From: Psilocybe azurescens
Lineage: Eukaryota > Basidiomycota > Agaricomycetes > Agaricales > Agrocybaceae
DNA length: 26,018 bases
Direction: 5' to 3'
Assembly: GCA_023853785.1 (NCBI GenBank)
Contig: JAJIRX010000121.1
Location: 1 to 26,018, forward strand
Under the pieces are notes generated by a model. That model was not told the origin of the DNA, did no database searches, and saw nothing but the letters and a program-made list of their open reading frames with translations. The translations under genes and the position numbers were made by a program. The stretch's first letter is position 1; each line of letters begins with the position of its first letter. Positions 9,721 through 21,308 of this stretch are shown in pieces.

Positions 9721-11678
9721 TTACGGTCTCCAGATTTTGATCAGCTAGAGAAGAGGAAAGAATGTTATAATTCAAAACAATACTCCCCCTGTCAGAAATT
9801 GTCAAGAGACGAACCTTATCTGTTCCGCCTGTAGCAACGACATTTACGATACGGTCTGAATCGTCGCTGCCTTCTGTTACAGGCGTTGGCCCCCATGCTA
9901 CGCATTGTACGAACGGGCTATGCGCTTCGACTGTGGACTGTGGTTAGATAGACTGTCAGTCAAAATTCAAAATGGAAAACTCACTCTTTTTCAGACATCT
10001 GCCCGTTTTCAGATCCCACACGCGCATGGTGTGATCATCGGCAGCGGAAAGCAGGAATTTCCCGCAAGGATGGAAAGTGAGTGCTTGTACCCAGCCGTCG
10101 TGCCCAACCTTTCGATGGAATGTTTAGACACCCATAGGAGAATAACAAGAAGCTCACAAAAGTCCACAGACACTGCCCCCGCAATGCATCCCAGAGCTTG
10201 ATAGTCTTATCTCTTGAACCAGTTATCACGAATGAGATGCCCAGAGAATCGACCTTTGACGACTGAACAGTCGCTGGCTAAGCAGATGAACCAAATAAAG
10301 TCAGCTTGACGACATAGAATCGAGTAGCGACGAATTGATATTACCAGAGCAACCAATTCTCTGACGGCAGGGATCGAGGCTTGAGGAATGAACACAGCAC
10401 ATTCGATACGATTGTCGTGCCCTCGCATTTCTGTTTTCATCGACCCATTTTCCATGTCGGTTATACGAGCAGTCTAAGTTAAGTAGAAAGTTTAACAGCA
10501 GCCAACTGGACGATCATCAAAAAGGGAGCGTACGTGATCGTCTGAACATGTCAGCAGTAATCGTCCATCTGCGCTAGGCAACGCTGAACGAATCCATTCT
10601 GTATGAGGCTTCAACACTTTTATGCAATGACTTCATGGTGTCAATTACCAAAAGTAAGTAACCGCTAAGTATGCTTTGGAAATTCATAACACACCTTGTT
10701 TGCACGTCCCATACACGAACAGTGTTGTCTCGACTCGATGAGATCAGTTGATTGTCTCCTGGAAGGAAGTTGACGCTTGAGATGGAATGTTCGTGTCCGC
10801 GCAGTGTCGCATAGTTCTTATAATCGTCCGGGACATTCCATAGTTTAATAAACAGATCATCCGAGCATGTCGCTTGAAAATATATGTTAGGTTTAAATAT
10901 AGCCCTAGAACCAATACGAGGGGCAGAAACGGACCTAAAACCTTGCCCGTTGAATCATATCGACAGTCTGATACAGCTTTGGTATGGCTTTTGAGAGTGC
11001 GCTCGCACTCTCCCGTGTCCCAGTCCCAAATCTTGACGGTGGCATCTACAGATGCAGAGGCCAGCACCGAATACAGAGGGTGGAAGCTGATGGCGTTAAT
11101 CTTGTCGCGATGACCGACGAGGGTGTTCTTTGGCGTTGAGGACGGTATCCACTCTTTATTGACGCGTTTCGAGCTGTCCGACGCGACAGGGCCTGCATTT
11201 GCCAGTTCTTCGTGCGCTTGTGCTAGACGAGCTTCCAGATCCATCACCTAGACTCAATCGCATCAGTAAAGGAAATGAATCGTTGCCAAATGCTCGGCCA
11301 TAGGAAGAACTTCATCCTACCTTTCTCTGCATTCGAATAATGCTCGTCCATTTCTTCACTAACAGTCCGCTCGCTGGAGACGTAGGATCTGGTACAAAGT
11401 CTGCCTTTTCAAACAACACAACGCAACAAGTCAGTAAGCGAGGTCCAAGCCCCTTCTCTCTCGAGTAGAACACGAGAAACGGTCATAAAAAGTCCTAAAG
11501 GAAACATACCACTTCAGGTGCCTCCGAACGGAATTCGTTGAATGTTTTCGTGAATCCGGCGTTGTAAAGGTAATCAAGCATCGATTTGTGCCTGGTGTAA
11601 TCGATGTTAGACCTTGTATTATCAGATTTTTCGACACGCGTACAGATCCAGTTGTTGCCGACTCGATAGCTGCGCCAT
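9721..11678 (-). CDS. PAC1: LIS1/PAC1/NudF nuclear distribution protein, 433 aa, 11 exons
   Basis: Dynein regulator at microtubule plus ends, needed for nuclear migration. Exons on minus: 11644-11678, 11510-11591, 11321-11404, 10935-11247, 10695-10872, 10534-10630, 10345-10473, 10158-10277, 9985-10108, 9815-9930, 9721-9744; all introns are GT-AG, 49-105 nt. Total 434 codons with the stop. The N-terminus [12 protein letters not shown] leads into a LisH motif ([20 protein letters not shown], residues 13-32), then [20 protein letters not shown], a short coiled coil (about 55-85). WD40 repeats run from residue 112 ([35 protein letters not shown]) through [53 protein letters not shown] and [13 protein letters not shown] to the last exon LIKIWRP. 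Every exon joins in frame with no indel, so it is the best-preserved complete gene in the window and a useful control for the frame problems elsewhere. Confidence 0.95.
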
Positions 11679-12495
11679 GGTAGATAAATTGGAAACGTTT
11701 CTTTTTCAGAGATTCCAAGAACATGGTTTCCCCAATTCGCCCTGATTAAACCAGAACTAATTAGTCAGCCAAATGCTGCCAATCAGAGATAAACACCGAT
11801 TGGAGCCATTGGCGGATTTTGTGATATCTATGCCACGGCTGGCTTCTCGGGGAGCTTCGTGCTTTGAGATTGAGTCCATAGGATTTGATTTCATAACGAC
11901 GGAGTTTATGTCCAGTCTGACTTTTGGACAGACCGTAATCTACTTCAAGTAATTCGACTTGCATCCAACTTGCATCCAACTTGCATCCAACGGGCCAACA
12001 ACCATCAGTGCTATTCAAATGCCATTGCACTATGTAGATACTGAATGCATCGGAATTCTTTTGGTTACTACGTTGAAAATTAGAGCTTAGTAGATTCAAT
12101 CCGCTTTTGTATATTTTCCGACCGATGAGATATGTTTGTCTTGAAGGCTTTCGGGTGACTTTGTGAAAGGTATCAACAAGTAACAACTTCGTAGCTTGAC
12201 AGATTATACGCACCCAACAAACCCATTTTCAAATTCAATCAGAAATTTAATGACGTTCCTTTACTGTCGACAGGTTTGGAAATATTATAGGTTGACAAAA
12301 TTGAAGCAACGATAAGCCAGGCGGAATTGAGCGGGAGATGACGCTCAGGTCAGGTTCTGCGCAGGGAGGGTGTAGGTAGTATGAGCACGCTGTACAACTC
12401 TCCTTATCGCCTTCAGAAGCCAAAAGCACCAGTGCTGATTGGATATAGCCGGGGTGCCTCATTGTTAGCTCCCTTCACAAATCCATTTGAAAGGC
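11679..12495. other. intergenic upstream of LIS1
   Basis: Presumed LIS1 promoter plus about 700 nt with no supported gene. A minus frame at 11761-12213 has no recognisable features and covers a tandem repeat. The stretch 12247-12462 lies downstream of the P450 fragment but shows no P450 motif. Confidence 0.45.
11958..11990. repeat. 11-bp tandem repeat, 3 copies
   Basis: Three perfect copies of CTTGCATCCAA in the presumed LIS1 upstream region, likely a slippage microsatellite. Confidence 0.9.
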
Positions 12496-12684
12496 TCAGT
12501 TTCCTATGATAGGATATCCTTTAGGGCCTGGAGGCAAACGAGAAGTGTGTAGGCGCCATTTGCACAAGTAGATGTAGATAGCGAGGACACAGAGAGAATA
12601 TAAAGCATCCGGAGAATTCATAGTCAAAATGAGGGTTGATGTTGAAGACAAAACTTCATTGAAGCTCGGTTTTATACGATCCAA
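12496..12684 (-). pseudogene. cytochrome P450, 5' fragment only
   Basis: The frame encodes a hydrophobic anchor (ALYSLCVLAIYIYLCKW) followed by RLPPGPKGYPIIGN, the proline-rich hinge that begins fungal microsomal P450s such as the CYP5144/CYP5150-like groups; the subfamily is not determined. The likely real start is the second Met (12621), because a TATAAAA on minus at 12670-12676 sits about 50 nt upstream of it. A stop follows directly after GN. Downstream frames (12247-12462) show no I-helix, ExxR or heme-binding Cys motif. The entry is therefore a truncated relic rather than a gene with a missed intron. It would have been an ER-anchored mono-oxygenase. Confidence 0.7.
12670..12676 (-). promoter_or_regulatory. 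TATA box of the P450 relic
   Basis: TATAAAA read on minus, about 50 nt before the ATG at 12621, which opens MNSPDALYSL. The spacing suits a fungal core promoter. Confidence 0.45.
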
Positions 12685-13759
12685 AGCTATGCCACAGTTC
12701 TTAGAACATCTCTGTTCTCAGGCTCAAATCCATGGTATGCAATGAATGACAGAATTGGAATTGCGATCGGTTGGTGCTGCTCGTACGGCCTTTCCTCCAA
12801 CGCAGTCGAGAGATGCTAGCAAAAATTAATCAACAGCCGTGGAACTACTGTGAGATCGATTTATCAGAGCCAGTGGTGTGTGGGCTCACATGCGACAAGA
12901 ATAGAACAGATCCAGACCTTTGCTAATGCAAATATTTTTACTTGAGGCCAGCGAAGACCTTTTCAAGGCCGGTGGAGTCATGCGACCCGATGTCTTCGTA
13001 CATAACACAAATCGACATTGTTCACCTTGCTGAATTGTGATATATATGCGTCGACTTTCAAGAAGGTGACAAACTCTTGACTGAGGCGAGTGCTTAGTGC
13101 AAAAGTCCGATGAGAAGTAGATATAGGGCTCTTTTGCGGGAGAAGGCAGAAGGACAAGGCTGAAGACATTCAGTAGAGAAGCAGCAACGTGATATCCCGC
13201 AAGTTAGGGTCCAGGAATCACCCAGCGGAAACGTACACGCGAAAAGCGTCTTTTCCAGTTGGAGGGCTTCAAAAGATTTCATTACCACCAAGACATGCAA
13301 GCTGACATTTGTAGGTCTAAACACGATGTGCCCTGTATGAACAAAATGATTCATCTTGAATGCAGTTATAGGTCGCAGTCAGTGGGTGATCAATCAGTGC
13401 ACAGTCCCCAGCAAGCAAGTCTTCAACTGAGAACTCTTGAGTCACTATTCACGGCTGGAGGAATCAGGATGGAAGAACGGAAGGAATAAGTAGGCGATCA
13501 CGGTCACTGCGTGACGTGAACCATGACGTGCCGGGTTTGGATCACGCAGTAGCGCCTTTGCTAGAATCAATGCAATTGTGGTTTGTGATAACAGGAAAAC
13601 AAATACATATGAAAAAAGAACGAGAGGGCTTGGTAAGATATCATAATCTAGTAATTCCTTCAACCTTGAATCGTCGTGAAAAAGTAAAAGAGAGAGAAAA
13701 GAAGCTTAAGAGTAAAGAGTAACGAAAAGAAGAGGGAGAGGAGAAAAAAAGTCAGCAAA
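12685..13759. other. intergenic, 1.1 kb, nothing recognised
   Basis: Between the P450 relic and the cyclin stop. Several short frames on both strands overlap without domain features. From about 13600 to 13755 plus is purine-rich, probably 3' flank of the cyclin gene. Confidence 0.45.
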
Positions 13760-15593
13760 TTAATTAAATTTAAGGATTCCGCATTCTCTCATCTTCTTCT
13801 TCCTGTGCATCTCCCAGGTGCTTCCGCCCACGCTACCAGCGACCGTGCCTGGCGCACGGATGGTAGGTTCTTCATCTGTACTCGTCTCCGTGCCCGCATC
13901 TGTGCTCGTGTCCACATCATCATCCTCTGTATCATGGTCCTGGTCCGCCATGTCCTGCTGGTACTGCTGCTGGAACTGAGCCAGCGAATGCCGCTGGCTC
14001 GGCACACGCTGCAATGGATGTCCATGTGACGGGAACTGCGGTGTCGCCTGCTGCTGCTGCATGTGTGGCTGGTCGTGCAGCCGCGTCTGCTGATACCCCG
14101 GTGGATGTGGATGCTGATGCGAATGGGGCGGATGGGTGTGGGGTACACCCCGTGGGTGGTTTGTGGGGTTGTGCATGAGCGCAGGCACGCCGCCCAGAGC
14201 GTCGAGCGGCTGTGCGGGGCATGTGGTGTTCGGCGACCGCGATGACGAAGACGGCGACGTGACCATTGGGTATGTAGGTTGCTGGGGCGTGGGGACATCA
14301 TTCGTCACTGTCTGACTCGATGAACCCGAAGAACTGGCTTGCGAAGCAGTTGAAGGAGAGGCTGAAATGATGGGGTGGTGCGGGTGGTGATTGTGTGTCG
14401 GATGACTGTGGTGTCCATGTCCATTCGGTAATGATAGTGATGTATGAGAGGGTGATGTGGAATTTGAGAAGAGCATAAGCTGTTCCGCGTATTGCTGCAT
14501 TTCTGTGCCGGAAATAACCAGCCGGAAGTCATTAAGCAGCAGGAATTGAAGTTCGAGCTGGTTTAACTCTGGAAGGGTAGGCCGCCAACCTGAAGATTGA
14601 AGGTTGGTCAATATAATGCACGAATATCAAACACGATGCAAAATGGAAATAGGAGGGAGAAATTTCCCGTAAAGGGGTGCATCACAGACATGTTGATGCC
14701 ACCCAATCACTTTCTCGGGTGGCAAATCGAAGAAGTAGGAGATAAGATAACTTTATCTAGGACAAAGTCCACCAAAACAGTTGGGAAGCACCAACAATAA
14801 AAGTCGTGATAGGTGGAAGTCGCACCCAAAGAAGGATGGAAGCCAAGCAATTGACAAAATGGATAAAACGACGAACCTTTGCATATCTCGAATTGGTGTA
14901 GAAGACGTCGCTGAAGAACTTGCTGGCAACAGTGACACCCGCAATGACCAGTCGATGAATATTGTAGGAGTCGATGACAAACGCTTTGCCCACTGCATCA
15001 TCGCCCAGCTTGGACATACGGTCGAAGTAGACGAGCAGCGACAGAAAGACATGGTTCGTGGTCGGGCAGTACTTAAGGATTCTAAGCAGATAAGCCTCCA
15101 ACGAGATGGTAGGAATATTTCTGGCATGGAACGTCAGAGTGGCGGCCGGTGTGGAGATGGCATTCTTGGAGGCAGTGGTCAGAGTGTGCCATATGGGAGG
15201 GGCGTCTGCGGGATCTATGGGTGGCAGGGGGTTGTGTAAAGAGGAAGAAGCTGAGCTCGTTGGCGACAGACGGTCATTTGTGGTTGCTATATGTGTCAAG
15301 AGCAGAGCCAAGAGTTTTAAGAGATCGGTGGCCGGGTAGGAGTGTATATCAAACGGCGGCGGGTCGCTGCTGGACGACGAGGGTGGTGGCGTCGGCGTTG
15401 GAACCCGTGGTGGTGGTGTAGGCTGCCTCACTTGTGCAGGTACTGCTGGGGGCGCGGTTTGGTGCCGCTGAAGCGACGGAGGTGGGTTCGGTGCCAGATT
15501 GGAAGGGGCTGATCGGGAAGAGGAGGAAATGGTGGATCGCGCGCGATGAGCGACATCAGGCGAGGGTGAATACGGTTGCACAACGGCCAACAT
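13760..15593 (-). CDS. PHO80/Pcl-type cyclin with long low-complexity tail (one frameshift)
   Basis: Regulatory subunit of a cyclin-dependent kinase, Pho85-type by family. Exon 1 (14877-15593) has a Pro/Ser-rich N-terminus and then the cyclin core: ISLEAYLLRILKYCPTTNHV, FLSLLVYFDRMSKL, FVIDSYNIHRLVIAGVTVAS, KFFSDVFYTNSRYAK. Exon 2 (13760-14589) continues the core with LPELNQLELQFLLLNDFRLV and ISGTEMQQYAEQLMLF, then a His/Gln/Ser/Pro-rich tail and an acidic patch, ending RKKKMRECGILKFN. The intron, 14590-14876, is 287 nt, much longer than others here. At the start of exon 2 the expected VGGLPLPEL is broken by one missing base in GGG 14575-14577. Adding it gives 516 codons with stop. A strong pyrimidine tract followed by CACAG lies on minus just upstream of the ATG, so a 5' UTR intron or extra 5' exon is possible. 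Confidence 0.87.
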
Positions 15594-17714
15594 GCAGTTC
15601 TACTTTCATATGCTGTGGGTGGTTTCGGTAAAAGCTTGTATGGATCTGTGGAAAAAAGAAAAAGAAAAAAAGAAAAGAAAAGATTTATGTAAAAGAAAGA
15701 GGAGATTTCACAACTCCAGACTCTCCACCTGAATCGAAACACAACATATCTCCTAATCACGTGTTTGCATACTTTCTCGTCCTTGACTCTCAACAAACAT
15801 TTTCACTCCTTGTTCTTCTGGCTGGTCTCATCTATTTGTTCTTTTCATTGTCTCCGTACTACGGCCTCGCTATAACTCAGTATACCTTCCACGAGTACAA
15901 TAAACAGGCTCGAAATGTCGAGTTGATTGTGTTCTCCTTTCTACAATTCCCCTTTCCCCACCAGTTCTCGCACAAAACAGTGTCGCCTGCTCAGAAACCT
16001 CCTTTCTCGAATCTCCGAGCCGCAAAGACGCTACCGAACATACTAACCTCCTGTTATTGCCACCGTACTATCCTAGACCGATGCCCATGCACGTGCGTTA
16101 GAGCAATTTCATGCACACGTTCGAGGCCACCGCCGACGAACCAATTCACCGAAAACTTGGTGTACACATACCTTGATGCTCGCATGTTTATTGGTCCTCA
16201 AAGCACCTGTGTAGTTATTCCAGTTCCCTGAGTAATCAGAGCGGGGTAACGCTGCTTGATACCGAAAGAACTTGATTGATTCTTGATATCTGGCCGCTCT
16301 AAAATAGTATATCGTAAGTACACTTTTATAGGCGATTTTCGACATACGCGACTTAATAAAACACGCTTCTGCATGCTTACAGACTCTCCCCGAGGGTCTA
16401 TGATAGTATGATTGACCTTCCCTCGTGGGATGACAGGAATACTGCATCAGTGTCCAGTTGTCAATGTTGACGCCATTCAAACGGCATCCTTGAACGGGTT
16501 CACCTCCTCTATTTCCTCCTTCACACATTTTCGAATACTCGATGCTCTTTCCAGACATCTCCCATCCGATGTATCCGAAGTCGAGCCACCACTACGCCAA
16601 CATCCACAGCAGAGGCTCCCACCTTTCGTCAATAGACTCCATACCCGACTCCGAGGTACCCCACATCACGTTCGGCCACAAGGTCTCCCAGGTTCTTCCC
16701 GGACCGCACTAAGTAATAAATATACTGTCTTCAGTCAGACGCACCGTCGCGAGTTGGTTCCAATTTGGCGAGATCGATAACGACAACCCAACAGGCGCAC
16801 TGATATCATAAGCCATGAGCTCCCAGGTACGAATGACGGCATTTCGCATGTTCCCGAAAGTTCGAACGTCTATACTTAAAAAACATGTACACATCTATCA
16901 GTTGATTCTTGGTCGATTCCTTGATACTTGTCCCTCGATCGCGGCGAGGGATGCTCCGGGTACACGCGAAGAGCAATTCAATGAAAAACGAAGATGGACC
17001 GGTCCCCGAAGACGTACATGTTATATGTATATTATTATTAGCTGCCTCCCTCTCCATGGCCATGTTTACTTATATCCGCACAGGTTTGGCATCCGACCGC
17101 ACTTATTCGCGTTGTACGCACTGTTCCGTTCTGTGGACGGTCATTGCCACCGTTCAACGTTCAACGTTTGTCATCTGCAACGTTCAAGAACATGCACCAC
17201 TAGGCCGGCACTAAATTAAATTTACAGAACGATGCAGATATTGAACGTTTGAACGTTCGCAGCGTACAAGAACGAATCGGATGTCCGACCAATTTGTTTC
17301 AAGGCCAATGACTTTAATAAACGGACTTGCATTTCTTGGAAGTACACGATACAACATGCAACGCTTTTGCGGCGATAAACGTTGTCAGTCAACGACGCTA
17401 TTTCTGCATCGTTTGATCCTATATGGTTCTATTTGTCAGTGTCAAATCTCAATCCCTTAATAATTCGACCTCGCGTAATGACACGCTTTGGTGCTGGATA
17501 CCTTGCCTAAGGAACATCAAGCTTTCGATATAATTATGGGTTCAGCTTCAGCTTTGAGCATTGTATTTTCTTTGGGCCCGCCAATTGTTCAAGTTCTTTC
17601 AATCTACCCATCCCATATACGAATCCAACATGTCATCCACATAACACAAATCATAAATAGTTAACCTCCTTCCTTTGTCTCGGCTGGGATTACTCAAAAA
17701 AGCCGAAATGCCTT
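15594..17714. other. intergenic, 2.1 kb, no supported gene
   Basis: The cyclin promoter side holds an A/G-rich tract at about 15648-15705 (pyrimidine-rich on the transcript strand). On minus between 16100 and 16900, frames look weakly protein-like (for example ISPNWNQLATV near 16760) but no domain or consistent exon chain could be built. A fold-back element lies at 17085-17295. Confidence 0.45.
17085..17295. repeat. imperfect inverted repeat / fold-back element
   Basis: The inner arms 17156-17185 and 17227-17257 match in inverted orientation at about 25 of 31 positions, both carrying AACGTTCAA and ATCTGCA. The outer arms 17085-17119 and 17262-17295 share CATCCG, ATTCG and TTGTACGC in the same order. 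The whole could fold into one long stem with a central loop of about 40 nt. It could be a MITE-like relic or a transcribed hairpin. The word CGTTCAA repeats several times within the arms. Confidence 0.6.
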
Positions 17715-20033
17715 TCAGCCTGACTCCGAGAACGACCCTTCGCTGCTCTCTTGGTCGTAGTAGCTCGCATGGTTGCGACGCCCGCCCTCGCCTTCATCGT
17801 CCGAGTCCGAATAATCACCGTCTACCTGCCTCCTCGAGTCTAATATGCCCACAGGCCGTCGGTCGTTTGGGTCCATGAGGTCCTCGTCTTCGTATGGATC
17901 ATCCATGGGGTCGTCAATCATAGGCAAGGACGGTATATCTGCAAACACCATAAGAAGTTAATAGGTGCGTCGTCGTCTAACCTACCGCCTTTTGCGCTTT
18001 TAGGTTTTGAAGTGGTGGGTGATGGCTCTTACCTGACATCTGGACACTTGGAGGTCCACCAAGACGCCTCAGGTTCTCCAGTAAGAGGCGCTTGATCCGG
18101 GCTAGATACGCAGCAGTGTTCATGTCTTCAGCTGTGGTGGACGATTTGACATCGAGCTTGTATTCAGGGCCGAAATATTCGTAGTACTCGTTGACAGGCG
18201 GGATATCTAACCAACTCAGCTTGTCAGCACATTGAAGAAGTGCGAGCGTTTAGCATGATGATTAATGAATGGTTGCTACCTGCTCCTAGTTCAACGCCTA
18301 CGGCCATTCCTGTCTCAAACGCCCATGCGCGACTGACGTTACGCATGGTATAGCCACCACCTCCTAAGATGAGTAAAGGCTTGTTGAACTTCTTGACGAA
18401 CTGAACACAGTTTGCGTGACCTTGAATCATGGTATTAATGGTCGAAGATAGGTCGATGCTAAAAATAGGACGAGCACACCTCGCATAGAGAGATTCAAAC
18501 AGCCCAGTCTGTCGCCCGCCAGTGAGTCGGCACCACATTGTAGTACAATGGCTCCAGGATTATAAGACTCCATTGCGTTTTGTATGACCTTGAAAAATAT
18601 TGTAAACCAGTAAATTCCTTTCGCATGCGCATATGCACTGGTGTGGGATGCAAACTACTTACAGGCTCAAATATGCTTTTATAATTCTCGTCCGAGACAT
18701 TACTTCGAAGAGGCACATTCAACGAGTAATATCTGCCCCGTTTGACACCCACGTCCTATAAAACATTAGTAAAAAAAAACACACGGGGTGGCGTCAATCC
18801 CTATATCCTGAAATGACAGCATCGTTACGTAAAAACCCACCATAACATCCCTGACCCAGGGAAATACTCGCCGTATTTGTGAAAACTTATGGTCATGACT
18901 CTGTCCGTGGTATAGAACGCCTCTTCCACTCCGTCCCCGTGGTGTACATCGATGTCAATATACAGAACACGGCTGTGATGTCTATGATGTTATCACCGTG
19001 GAAGCATTAGTTTAAAATTGGAAACAAGTAGTCAGCCGCCTGGTGGGGTCCGGAGGCAGGGTAGTAGTACAGCATTTTGCACCTACCGTAATAGCTCCAG
19101 TATTCCCAGCACAATATCTGGATTTTGGGTGAGTACACATCAGTAGGATGAAAGGTTCTGGATGGATGGGCTGACCATTGACATAGCAGAATCCACTGGC
19201 CTCGCCTTTCTTGGCATGGTGAAGACCTCCTGCCCAATTAAGAGCAATATCGCATTTGTCACGCGACAGTCTGGCTGCACCCTCTGCCGCCGTAAAATGG
19301 GCATTGAGTGTCCAAATAATGAAACGCGCCCGAAAAGCGTGGATAAAACGCACCCAAAGATCCTCCAGCAGAAATAGAGCAATATTTAAAGAGCCCATCA
19401 AAAACAGGGCAGTCTTCCACCAAATTTCCGAGATTATCTGCGTGAGTGATAAAACAGGGTGAAGATTTCACCGAGTCAAGCGGAGTAAATAGACGGTAAA
19501 ATAGATGCGTACACTTATATTGTTCCTGCTTGTGATACTTTAGGTTACTTGGGTTGATGCGCGCTAAGAAATCAATGTAGTCAGGGAATGGAATTGTGTC
19601 ATTTCACGCTGAGAGGCGGGTTTGGCTCGCTGTGAGACGGTCAATAAATGAATCAGAAATTATGATATCCATTTCTAGGTCTGCTCACAAAAATCTCCAT
19701 CTTTTGTAGAGTCCATAGTTCATTACAAGAGAATGGCACATGCGGATCCGAGTAGGCTTCATACTACATTATTGAGAAAAAGTAGAAATGTATATAATCA
19801 GTCAAAGTATCTCCAAGGCGTACGTAGAGTGAAAGAGAAATCATTTACCAGTGCCCTTCCCCATAGTGAAAACCACCGATGTCCGAATCGTAAAAGTATG
19901 ACTATCGGTCAGAGATTTAGATCAGCCACGCCGTCGGGGCCAAAAGGGTTTTGAAATCGTAGTAAATTGGAAATGGACCTACAACTCGTTTCTTCTGGCC
20001 TTCTCCATCAATAGGGACAAGATTTTCTGCCAT
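17715..20033 (-). CDS. RPD3: class I histone deacetylase (Rpd3 type), 13 exons, three single-base losses
   Basis: Zn-dependent nuclear lysine deacetylase of Sin3/Rpd3-like corepressor complexes. Exons on minus: 19983-20033, 19849-19901, 19689-19763, 19513-19629, 19354-19437, 19176-19283, 19087-19117 (31 nt), 18841-18981, 18663-18755, 18480-18588, 18280-18420, 18033-18206, 17715-17938. Start [16 protein letters not shown]. Catalytic features: [20 protein letters not shown] (His149/150), [20 protein letters not shown] (Asp185, His187 metal ligands), LQCGADSL (Asp273), [17 protein letters not shown] (Tyr312). The tail is acidic and Ser-rich. One base is missing at T run 19702-19705, GGG 19584-19586 and CCC 18849-18851; adding them gives 468 codons with stop. 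The usual GHPMKP reads GHCMKP across the exon 2/3 junction. Rpd3 is chosen over Hos2 by overall similarity; that choice is less sure than class I. Confidence 0.92.
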
Positions 20034-21308
20034 TGAAGCTCAGATGGAGGTGTTTCTGATTATTCGAGACGAAGGATTGGGAAGAGAAGCTTCACCATCA
20101 AGATCAAAACCTACGGCTGGGCATGCTCACGCCCATGCTTCACAGCCGGGGCGTCCGTGCGGCTGTTTATTACTTCAGAGACCGATATGTTCTCAACAAG
20201 ATGTCAAAAATGAATCAAAGGCTAATCTAGAGGTCCATATTTGACCTTTGTATGTGGCTGATCCGCAGCACACATACGACAGATGTATAAGCCAGTTTGA
20301 GAGACTATTTGGAAATACTCACGAATATTTACCAAAAATTTAGTTTTCCTGATGTCGCCTTTGAAGCGAGATTGTTTGAGGAGCGTAGCTATCAGCCTTT
20401 GTAGACCGGCCTCCTCGGAAAAAGTGATCCGGAACTCAACCGGAACTGGAAATAGAACTCTGGACTTATCGACATACAAGTCGTATGCGTTTGGAAGCTT
20501 TTGTTTTTGGGATTCCAGGACGCAGATACACTCCTTATTGGTTGATCTAATAATAGATCATAACTACGGTTCTCAGCCGTGCCACTCTTCTGAGGTACGT
20601 ACACCTATTGTGCCTGAATCCTTGCATACCAGGAGACGTGTCCGAACAGCACTATAGAAGACCATGACCAGGGTATCTACGTGTTTAAATCTTTGTTTTA
20701 TAGACTATTCGCCAAAGGAAGATATTTTTAACGCCCTTGAGCGCTTGATGAATCCTTGAGTAGGGTTGTTGATGATTCTCTGCGCTATCTAGTAATCCAC
20801 ACAAATAGATCTATTGTCTGTGAGGTGGGGAGTGAAGCTGTAAAGCTGAATATATACCACTTATCAGAGGAATATCAGAGTACGTCATCGGAGGACCGGC
20901 CCTCCTGGGATGAAGGATAAACAGGAATGCAATTAGAGATGTGAACACGCGTCGAAATGACAGCAAACCGAGTTTCAGAGACCGCCACCATGTTCCAGGA
21001 ATGCGACGATAGCCCACAGTCACTCACACCAGGAAATCGGCACCAATATGTCAAAGTTGTCATCGAGGACAATCTAAAACGATATATCATCGCGGTCCGC
21101 GGCAGTCAGTGGGGGAATGACGAGGATTGCAATCCAAAAACAACGTTGTAACAAATATTTGAGCAAGTGCAAAAACTGTATATACAAAAAACGATACGAA
21201 AGCGATAATTAGTTCTGACTACACTAGTTTTGGTTATTGGGCTTGCTTCTATCAATGGGTTGCCTTGGGTATTGTAGCGATCCACCGTCTATCTTTCTTG
21301 CCGGACGT
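20034..21308. other. 1.3 kb upstream of the HDAC, mostly unassigned
   Basis: This includes the HDAC promoter and the doubtful coding segment at 20222-20479. The rest (20680-21300) shows only short frames without features. Confidence 0.4.
20222..20479 (-). CDS. unrecognised coding-like segment
   Basis: The minus frame reads YDLYVDKSRVLFPVPVEFRI then TFSEEAGLQRLIATLLKQSR, a balanced sequence that looks like real protein but matches no family I know. An upstream piece starting at the ATG of 20665 could join it through a GTGTAC...TTAG intron if one base were added in the A run near 20500. Downstream, GTGAGT near 20322 could be a splice donor. It lies 190 nt upstream of the HDAC start on the same strand. 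Start, end and exon structure are unproven. Confidence 0.3.
   Translation of the reverse strand: MYVDKSRVLFPVPVEFRITFSEEAGLQRLIATLLKQSRFKGDIRKTKFLVNIREYFQIVSQTGLYICRMCAADQPHTKVKYGPLD

Noticed and set aside
13805..14301. Several frames on both strands over the His/Gln-rich region
   Set aside because: They arise from low-complexity, GC-rich sequence that encodes the cyclin tail in the chosen frame.
15761..16231. Plus 156-aa frame starting with a hydrophobic stretch
   Set aside because: The apparent signal peptide comes from a T/C-rich promoter-side sequence; the rest has no protein-like pattern.
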